This document shows, one piece after another, positions 58,802 through 64,000 of a stretch of DNA of 64,000 bases. The stretch covers positions 558,001 through 622,000 of the forward strand of contig NZ_CP143545.1 in NCBI RefSeq assembly GCF_046237625.1. Direction: 5' to 3'. Below the pieces are notes generated by a model. That model did no database searches. It was not told where the DNA came from and was given only the letters and a program-made list of their open reading frames with translations. The stretch's first letter is position 1. Every line of letters begins with the position of its first letter. Source of the DNA: Paraperibacillus esterisolvens (GTDB lineage Bacteria > Bacillota > Bacilli > Bacillales > DSM-1321). Position numbers and translations under genes: made by a program.

Positions 58802-60064
58802 ATGGAAACCAAATCTCTTTTCAAGAATAAGCAATATGTTTACTTAATCAGCTCACAGCTTGTATCCAATCTGGGAGACTGGTTGGATCTCCTTGCGCTG
58901 ATGGCCCTGGTCAGCATTAATTGGCAGGCAAGTCCGATGCAGATGACCGGATTGATGCTTTGTTTTTCAATTCCCATCATTCTGTGGGGGCCATTTGCCG
59001 GAGTCCTTGCAGACCGTTATGACCGAAAAAAACTGATGATCATCGCCGACCTGGCCAGGGCTGCAGCCGCCGTCGGTGTGGTCTTTGCTCCCTCGATATG
59101 GGTGCTGTATGCTTTGATTTTCTTCAAAAGCTCGTTCTCTGCTTTATTCATTCCATCCAAGAATGGAAAGCTGAAGGAAATCGTCCCTGAGGCTCAGATG
59201 CAGCAGGCTGTGTCGCTGAGTGCGATGATTGATAACGGCAGCAAGGTGCTTGGGCCGATGATCAGCGGGATTGCGGTTGCCTCAATCGGAGTCCAGCTGG
59301 CCTTCTATCTTGATGCAGCATCCTTTGTCGTCTCAGCCCTGTTCCTTTTGGGCTTGAAAAGCAGCCTCAGCCCTGCCGTTTCTGAAAAAGTGACGGATAA
59401 AAAGAAGGGGCTGTTCCAGGAGATGGGGGCAGGCTTTGCTTTCCTTAAAACGATGCCGGCAGTGCTATTTGGACTGATTGTCATGAGTTCGGCACTTCTT
59501 GTCCTTCAGATTGCCGATACACAGATTATGATCCTGTTAAGGGACATACCGGGCGAACCCGTGAATCTCGCCGGTTACGCGATGAGTGCTTCAGGTGCCG
59601 GGATGTTCCTCATGTCAGCTTACTTAAGTAAAAAGAAGATAACCTCCTTAACCGGCTATATGTCAGCGGGGGCGATCATCGTCGGTGGAGGCTTTGCCGG
59701 AGTAGTCTTTTTAACAGGACTGCCTCCCTCCGCACTCAACTTTATACTGCCTTTACTGTTCTTTTTTGCCGGCGGGGCGGCCGCGGGAATATTTATTCCC
59801 TTTAATGTGCTGGCCCAGAAAAGCACTCCGGTTCACATGAGCGGGCGCACTTTTGGTACTATAAATAGTGTAACGACCATGGCGGCGATCGTCGGGATGG
59901 TTCTTGGCGGCATTCTGGTGGAAACGCTCGGAATCAAGACGGCATTTGTCATGTCAGGCAGCCTTCTCATCCTGATCGGTATCGGAACCGCCTTCGTAAA
60001 AACCGGACAAAAAGGAAGTGTCAATCTTGCCGAAAGTGAGCGAGGCATACAAAAAGAAGCGTAG
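58802..60064 (+). CDS. yfiS: MFS exporter (YfiS-like)
   Basis: A 420-residue major facilitator of the MFS_3/EntS-like group with twelve predicted helices: LISSQLVSNLGDWLDLLALM, GVLADRYDRKKLMIIADLAR (motif A), and RTFGTINSVTTMAAIVGMVL. Likely a proton-driven drug or metabolite exporter. GGAGGC is 5 nt before ATG 58802. The downstream TetR gene overlaps its end; the same pairing (yfiS-yfiR) occurs in B. subtilis in the reverse order. Confidence 0.85.
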   Translation: METKSLFKNKQYVYLISSQLVSNLGDWLDLLALMALVSINWQASPMQMTGLMLCFSIPIILWGPFAGVLADRYDRKKLMIIADLARAAAAVGVVFAPSIWVLYALIFFKSSFSALFIPSKNGKLKEIVPEAQMQQAVSLSAMIDNGSKVLGPMISGIAVASIGVQLAFYLDAASFVVSALFLLGLKSSLSPAVSEKVTDKKKGLFQEMGAGFAFLKTMPAVLFGLIVMSSALLVLQIADTQIMILLRDIPGEPVNLAGYAMSASGAGMFLMSAYLSKKKITSLTGYMSAGAIIVGGGFAGVVFLTGLPPSALNFILPLLFFFAGGAAAGIFIPFNVLAQKSTPVHMSGRTFGTINSVTTMAAIVGMVLGGILVETLGIKTAFVMSGSLLILIGIGTAFVKTGQKGSVNLAESERGIQKEA

Positions 60065-60653
60065 GCAGGAAATTCTGGATATAGCAAGAAAAGTATTCAT
60101 TGAAAAAGGGTTTGAACACACTACCATGACAGACATTGTAGAGGCATCCGGACTAAGCAGGGGAGGAGTATACCAATACTTCTCCAGTACGGATGAAATG
60201 TTCCGGGAAATCACCAACTTCAACGATCATGAACATGGAGACTGGATCGATCAAGTTATAGGTGAAAGCCATTCAGCCTGGGAAGCACTGGACCGGCTGC
60301 TGAAGGAAAATGAGGCCGGCCTTTTGAATGACAGCATTGGATTTGGGATTGTCCAATTCGAATATTTTGTCAACAGCACAAGACGAGAAGATCGGGCGTC
60401 CTATTTAAATAAGAGATATCTTTCAGCTGTCAAAAGCTTTTCAAAGTTTATCCGTCACGGAGTGGAAACAGGGGAATTCAAGCCCATTCAGCCCATTGAG
60501 GCCATCACACTCTTTATTATCAACGTCCTTGACGGCACCCATCTTCAGCGGGTTATGACTCTGAATCATATCGGCCCTGCCGATGTCTACGTGACAGAGC
60601 AGATAGACAGCCTCCGGATGTACCTGAAACAGGTCCTGCAGGTGGATTCGTAA
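60027..60653 (+). CDS. yfiR: TetR-family regulator (YfiR-like)
   Basis: A 208-residue TetR repressor: helix-turn-helix TTMTDIVEASGLSRGGVYQY then FSSTDEMFREI at residues 30-65, and a C-terminal ligand/dimer domain (GIVQFEYFVNSTRREDRASYL, YLKQVL end) like YfiR. TTG 60027 gives MPKVSEAYKKKRRQEIL, the usual family start, 8 nt after AAAGGAA. It overlaps the exporter gene by 38 bp and probably represses the shared promoter at 58739. Confidence 0.87.
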   Translation: MPKVSEAYKKKRRQEILDIARKVFIEKGFEHTTMTDIVEASGLSRGGVYQYFSSTDEMFREITNFNDHEHGDWIDQVIGESHSAWEALDRLLKENEAGLLNDSIGFGIVQFEYFVNSTRREDRASYLNKRYLSAVKSFSKFIRHGVETGEFKPIQPIEAITLFIINVLDGTHLQRVMTLNHIGPADVYVTEQIDSLRMYLKQVLQVDS

Positions 60654-60668
60654 GGAAGTTCTGAAGAG

Positions 60669-60770
60669 TTCGGAGGGTGTATTTGAAATAGCAGAGGGCA
60701 ATATGCCTTCCGAATGGTTCGGAGGGTCCATCGTAACGTTTCGGAAGCTATTCCGGATAGTTCGGAAGGG
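60669..60770. repeat. Cluster of TTCGGA repeats
   Basis: TTCGGAGGGT at 60669 and 60718, TTCGGAAG at 60740 and 60761, with CCTTCCGAA (60706) forming a hairpin with TTCGGAGGG (60718). Spacing is irregular (49, 22, 21 bp). Located after yfiR. Role unknown; no gene was seen from here to 61049. Confidence 0.5.
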
Positions 60771-61049
60771 ATTCCCCGTCTACTAGCCGGAAGCCTGTTT
60801 TTTGCTTCTGCGGGGGGTTCAGCAGAGCGATGGACAGACAGCCGTCACCAGCAGAATTCTAACTGCATACATTTTAAAATGGCTTAAATTAAAAGGTTCT
60901 TGTTCAGTAGCCGCACTATTTGCGAAAACAGCCGCGGTCAAAGAGCCTGATTCTTAAATATGCTCCATCAGGCGTTTATACGCTGTCCCAAAAGTTTGAC
61001 AACTCATGTCTGATATATTATGATATTAACAAATAGCCGGATAATAGTT

Positions 61050-61163
61050 TCTCCTAAAGGGGAGTAGCTTTTACAGCAAAGTCGTCATTTCGGAGCCCTG
61101 TGCTCCCGGCTTTGCTGGCAGCAAAATGCTGTTAGCAAGACCTTTACCTAAGCGGTAAAGGTC
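61050..61163 (+). ncRNA. yybP-ykoY (Mn2+) riboswitch with terminator
   Basis: The conserved core is present: CCTAAAGGGGAGTAGC (61053 on), GTCGTCATTTC (61081-61091), CCCGGC, GCTGGC and AGCAAGACCTTTACC (61134 on). The TAAAGG / CCTTTA P1 stem shares bases with the terminator GACCTTTACC / GGTAAAGGTC (61139-61163, then TTTATTTATTTT), so metal binding would favour antitermination. No Mn exporter (MntP, YkoY or YybP type) follows. Confidence 0.85.
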
Positions 61164-61178
61164 TTTATTTATTTTCAT

Positions 61179-61213
61179 AGACCTCTGCCGCTTAACGGGC
61201 AGGGGTCTTTTAT
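61179..61213 (+). terminator. Second terminator after the riboswitch
   Basis: AGACCTCTGCC / GGCAGGGGTCT (one wobble), then TTTATTT. It lies 15 bp after the riboswitch terminator with no gene between. Confidence 0.8.
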
Positions 61214-61429
61214 TTGGCTATCAACCCTCTAGATTGCGAGAGGGAAAGAGCTGATCGTTAGATAAATAAAAAGGCTCTTTTCTATAGATTGTTTTTTTCC
61301 TATTCAATAAGTAGATTGCCTGGCTAAACAAGGTTGATTGGAGTGTAAGGTGTGAGACTCTGATCCAGCTGCGAACTGAAACCCTCAAGTCATAAGTCAA
61401 GCAGTCCATGGGAAGAAGCCCGCTTCCCA

Positions 61430-61475
61430 CTGCCTGCCATGCGGAAAGCGGACAACTGGAGCGGAGTTCAACCTT
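61430..61475. repeat. Bacillaceae interspersed repeat-like sequence
   Basis: GCGGAAAGCGGACAACTGGA (61441-61460) followed by GCGGAGTTCAACC resembles a short element seen in many intergenic regions of Bacillaceae (GGAAAGCGAGC-type, CTGGAGCGGA, TCAACC). The remainder of 61214-61520 shows no gene. Confidence 0.4.
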
Positions 61476-61520
61476 CTTCTCCACCAATATTAAAACCCAA
61501 TACAGAAAGGACTGGACAAT

Positions 61521-61646
61521 TTGAAAAAAATGAAACTTTCTTTGACAGAACTAGTAAAGATTAATAGGGAAGAACTATTAAAGGATAAAATTCTGCTTGA
61601 GAAGATTGAAAAACGTATCGATGAAAGGTATACGAAGCAAGTTTAA
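61521..61646 (+). CDS. FbpB-family small basic protein
   Basis: A 41-residue protein, MKKMKLSLTELVKINREELL then KDKILLEKIEKRIDERY, fitting the Fur-regulated basic protein B family, whose B. subtilis member aids FsrA small-RNA iron-sparing control. TTG 61521 is 9 nt after AGAAAGGA. No clear Fur box was found upstream, so iron control is assumed from the family only. Confidence 0.7.
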   Translation: MKKMKLSLTELVKINREELLKDKILLEKIEKRIDERYTKQV

Positions 61647-61696
61647 TGAATGAACTAGCGGGACAAGCCGCAAATACTTTTAGTGGGGGAAGTTGA

Positions 61697-62086
61697 ATGT
61701 TGTTGAGAAAATATATGTGTTTATTGGGTGTAGGTTCTGCCAAAATCGATCTCATCTTAGAGAAGGACACGTATAAAGCAGGAGATACCGTCCATGGCCA
61801 TTTCCTGCTGAAAGGAGGCACAATCAGCCAGCAGCTGAAGAGGATTGATTGTGATCTAGTGATGGAGGAGCGCAGCAGCAAGACAGAAAAGGTAGTAGAA
61901 TCCGCGATGATTCTAACCTCCAAGACAATAGAATCGGAAGAAATGAATAAGGTTAAATTCACATTTTCGCTGCCGGAGGATCTGGTTCTATCATCCAAGG
62001 AGACAGCTTATCATTTCAAGACAAAATTAACCTTCAATGAGGGTGTGGACAGCACAGACAGCGATAGAATCAAAATCATAGAATAA
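61697..62086 (+). CDS. Spo0M-like (arrestin-fold) protein, short form
   Basis: A 129-residue SpoOM-family protein: LGVGSAKIDLILEKDTYKAG, DTVHGHFLLKGGTISQQLKR, and VKFTFSLPEDLVLSSKE are family motifs of the N-terminal arrestin-like domain. Full Spo0M is about 258 residues, so this version carries only the first domain and ends naturally. GGGGGAAG precedes the ATG. A sporulation-control role is inferred from the family and is not certain for a half-length protein. Confidence 0.78.
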   Translation: MLLRKYMCLLGVGSAKIDLILEKDTYKAGDTVHGHFLLKGGTISQQLKRIDCDLVMEERSSKTEKVVESAMILTSKTIESEEMNKVKFTFSLPEDLVLSSKETAYHFKTKLTFNEGVDSTDSDRIKIIE

Positions 62087-62120
62087 TAAATCATAGAATA
62101 ATGAAAGGATGATTTCAGAG

Positions 62121-62408
62121 TTGATCAGAACTTTTAAGAGGCTGAAATTTGCTTTTAAAATAAAAAAGTTTCTGCCATTCATGAAGGATTATATTATGTC
62201 TGATGAAGTCCCGGTACGCAGTAAAGCTATTGGTTTTCTGCTGGTTATTGCATATACGGCATTTCCGCTTGATTTCATTCCCGACTTCTTTTCCATCTTT
62301 GGGATTATGGACGATTTGTTCATTGCCGGTATTGTCATAAATCAGATGATCAAGACGGCGCCCCTGGCCCTGAAAAAGAAACATGGTCTGGAAAACGCTG
62401 CATTTTAA
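62121..62408 (+). CDS. DUF1232 (YkvA-like) membrane protein
   Basis: A 95-residue DUF1232 protein with the core KAIGFLLVIAYTAFPLDFIP followed by DFFSIFGIMDDLFIAGIV and INQM. One or two hydrophobic helices. ATG 62109 abuts AAAGG, so TTG 62121 is preferred. Starts 35 bp after the Spo0M-like gene, possibly co-transcribed. Function unknown. Confidence 0.75.
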   Translation: MIRTFKRLKFAFKIKKFLPFMKDYIMSDEVPVRSKAIGFLLVIAYTAFPLDFIPDFFSIFGIMDDLFIAGIVINQMIKTAPLALKKKHGLENAAF

Positions 62409-62480
62409 CTGATACAGGCACAGCCGGGCGGGCATTCCTCATATCCTGTTATAAGTGATACATGGGGGAGGTCTGCCGGG

Positions 62481-62921
62481 ATGGATTATTCCTACTATCC
62501 AACCGATTATTATCGCCAAAACGAAAGGCTCCGTAAAGATATTGCCGGAGCTATCAATGGGGAATTCAGTGCAATTCAATGCTATGAAAGAATTGCCTCG
62601 CTCTCGCCGTCCAAAAAGGCAAGGGAGCAGATTCTCGAAATCCGTAAAGATGAAATCAGGCATTATCAGCAGTTCACACAGATTTATACAAACTTGTTTG
62701 GCAGCCAGCCGATTGTAAAGGCTGTCGAGGAGTGTCCATCGACATTCAGCAAGGGACTGGAGTTCGGCTTTAACGATGAGCAGGAGACGGTAGATAAATA
62801 TCTCGAGATTTCAAGCTATGCCCAGGATCCGGGCGTCAGGGAAGCATTCAGGCGGGCGGCCGCCGATGAGCAGAACCATGCGGTCTGGTTTCTGTATTTT
62901 ATGACAAAAGGCCAGAGTTAA
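62481..62921 (+). CDS. Ferritin-like domain protein
   Basis: A 146-residue ferritin-like four-helix protein. Metal-ligand candidates: E in GAINGEFSAIQCYERI, then EIRKDEIRHYQQF (ExxH), ETVDKYLEISSYA, and AADEQNHAVWF (ExxH). This pair of ExxH motifs is the di-iron signature. The N-terminal YPTDYYRQNERLR is typical of Bacillus small rubrerythrin-like proteins. GGGGGAGGTCTGCCGGG precedes the ATG. Likely iron-binding or oxidative-stress related. Confidence 0.82.
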   Translation: MDYSYYPTDYYRQNERLRKDIAGAINGEFSAIQCYERIASLSPSKKAREQILEIRKDEIRHYQQFTQIYTNLFGSQPIVKAVEECPSTFSKGLEFGFNDEQETVDKYLEISSYAQDPGVREAFRRAAADEQNHAVWFLYFMTKGQS

Positions 62922-62989
62922 AAGAGAAAAACATCTTGCACTCTCAGGAATAATGTGTAAATATGTTAAGTAAATTTAATAGCAAAAAC

Positions 62990-63161
62990 ACTAGGGGTGC
63001 TTATTGAAGCTGAGAGAGACGGAAGTCTTAACCCTCGAACCTGCACTAGATAATGCTAGCGAAGGGAAGTGGCGCATACTATAGGAGTATGTTTATTTGA
63101 ATCTTTCAAAAGATTTCAATTGTTCTAAAACCACTTTCATTTTATCGAAAGTGGTTTTTTT
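62990..63161 (+). ncRNA. TPP riboswitch (THI element) with terminator
   Basis: The conserved blocks are present in order: CACTAGGGGTGC (62990 on), GCTGAGAGAG (63009 on), CCCTCGAACCTG (63032 on), and GCTAGCGAAGGGAAGTGG (63055-63072). An expression-platform terminator follows, AAAACCACTTTC / GAAAGTGGTTTT (63127-63157) with TTTTT. High thiamine pyrophosphate should stop transcription before tenA. Confidence 0.95.
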
Positions 63162-63190
63162 ATGTGTTGTGAGGAGATTTAACCTGCGAA

Positions 63191-63298
63191 ATGCGTATGA
63201 TGCAATCCGCAGGCAAAGCCTGGGTGGGTTACTGCCCGACCTGCGAAAATAAAGCGCCTGGAGTGGGAATCATCAATAAAAACAAAAAAATCATGTGA
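63191..63298 (+). CDS. Possible 35-aa peptide with a CPTC motif
   Basis: Frame MRMMQSAGKAWVGYCPTCEN, then KAPGVGIINKNKKIM, between the TPP terminator and tenA. GAGGAG lies 14-19 nt before the ATG, rather far. Two cysteines and a basic tail. May be chance or a thiamine-regulated small protein. Confidence 0.25.
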   Translation: MRMMQSAGKAWVGYCPTCENKAPGVGIINKNKKIM

Positions 63299-63327
63299 AC
63301 AATCATCTGAAAAGGAGAGTGGGAAAA

Positions 63328-64000
63328 ATGAAGTTTACCCGGAAACTGTATGAGAAGCTGAAGCCCATCTGGCGTGAGAACCACAAGCATCCTTTCGTGG
63401 TTGAAATGGGGGCAGGAATCCTCGATCCCGAAAAGTTCCGCTTTTATATGATTCAGGATTATCTGTATTTGATGCAGTATACAAAACTGTTTGCCCTGGG
63501 TGTGGTTAAAGCGGAAAGCCTTGAGGATATGCGCTTGTTTTCTCTTTTGCTGCATTCCACCATACATGATGAAATGGAGCTTCACCGAATGTATGCCCAG
63601 CGATTCGGCATTACTGCTGAAGAGCTTGAACGGGCAGAATCCTCGCCCGTCACATTAGCATATACGCATTATATGCTGTATTCAGCTGGAAATGGGACTC
63701 TTGCAGACCTGACAGCTGCCTTGCTTCCCTGCATGTGGAGCTACTGGGAAATTGGGAAGGAGTTAAGCAGCATTCCTGGGGCTTGTGACCATGAATTATA
63801 CGGCGGGTGGATAAAAGCATACAGCTCTGGGGAGTTCGGCAGCCTTGCCGAGAGGTGCATAGGCTTGATGGACAGGCTGGCCGAGGAGAAGGCTGATGCA
63901 GACCTCATGCGGCTTGAGACCATTTTCCTCAATACGACCCGCTTTGAGTATTTGTTTTGGGACATGGCATACAACAAGGAGATGTGGCCCGGAAATGTGT
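63328..64000 (+). CDS. tenA: Thiaminase II / aminopyrimidine aminohydrolase, 3' end outside window
   Basis: At least 224 residues of TenA: FTRKLYEKLKPIWRENHKHP at the start, YMIQDYLYLMQYTKLFALGV, catalytic C135 in LLPCMWSYWEIG, and FEYLFWDMAYNKEMWPGN at the window edge. It salvages thiamine breakdown pyrimidines to HMP. AAAAGGAGAG precedes ATG 63328, and the TPP riboswitch controls it. Further thi genes are probably downstream. Confidence 0.95.
   Translation, partial: MKFTRKLYEKLKPIWRENHKHPFVVEMGAGILDPEKFRFYMIQDYLYLMQYTKLFALGVVKAESLEDMRLFSLLLHSTIHDEMELHRMYAQRFGITAEELERAESSPVTLAYTHYMLYSAGNGTLADLTAALLPCMWSYWEIGKELSSIPGACDHELYGGWIKAYSSGEFGSLAERCIGLMDRLAEEKADADLMRLETIFLNTTRFEYLFWDMAYNKEMWPGNV

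Noticed and set aside
61221..61487. 88-codon minus-strand frame between the riboswitch and the FbpB-like gene
   Set aside because: No ribosome binding site and it covers an interspersed-repeat-like sequence.
1..64000. tRNA, rRNA, prophage or intact insertion sequence
   Set aside because: No characteristic sequences were seen on either strand; only small repeat or MITE-like traces.

Overview
The window looks like chromosomal DNA of a Bacillaceae bacterium (Bacillus, Mesobacillus, Cytobacillus or a relative). The basis is moderate GC, strong AGGAGG-type ribosome binding sites with frequent TTG and GTG starts, and a typical family gene set: YfiS/YfiR-like, YezD-like, Spo0M-like, FbpB-like, immune inhibitor A, LXG/YwqHI-like genes, MalL, PadR/HAAS, and yybP-ykoY and TPP riboswitches. 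No rRNA, tRNA, intact transposase, prophage or CRISPR array was seen.

Layout. 1-9.2 kb: a frameshifted chemotaxis-type receptor, small accessory enzymes, a divergent pair of MpsC/DUF2294 proteins, an RsbT-like kinase and a lipoprotein. 9.4-12.4 kb: a LacI-type regulator and oligo-1,6-glucosidase sharing a matching operator. 12.5-15.1 kb: APH-fold kinase, methyltransferase, membrane-anchored Mrr-like protein. 15.1-19.6 kb: a leader with terminator, then yezD-sbp-cysT-cysW-cysA for sulfate uptake. 20-28 kb: single-gene housekeeping and detoxification families (two Nudix, DinB, two isochorismatase-like, GNAT, DHFR, alpha/beta hydrolase) mixed with decaying genes (serine hydrolase, APH kinase fragment, PadR). 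29.4-29.75 kb: a 51-bp tandem repeat array with palindromic cores, then two very small membrane proteins. 30-38.7 kb: DUF4385, a divergent HTH/VWA pair, methyltransferase, C45 acyltransferase, APH kinase, PLP lyase, a symporter remnant, hydroxyacid dehydrogenase, DUF4272.

39-42.4 kb is a type VII secretion cargo locus: DUF5082, DUF5344, an LXG effector with an unrecognised Gly/Ala-rich C-terminus, DUF4176, a two-helix membrane protein and a lipoprotein. 42.8-49.9 kb is a galactoside module: GH42 beta-galactosidase and LacI-type regulator on the minus strand, divergent from mglBAC, with operator-like and cre-like sites between. 51-58.7 kb holds secreted immune inhibitor A, then two large Opp-like ABC permeases without ATPase or binding protein, the second fused to an extracytoplasmic NTF2-like plus degenerate gluzincin-like region, then a secreted SGNH hydrolase. 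58.7-60.7 kb is an MFS exporter and TetR regulator with a dyad over the promoter. 61-61.2 kb holds a yybP-ykoY (Mn2+) riboswitch with no manganese transporter behind it. The window ends with FbpB-like, Spo0M-like, DUF1232 and ferritin-like genes, and a TPP riboswitch ahead of tenA, which is cut by the window edge.

All calls come from reading the sequence and recalling family features; no database search was run.
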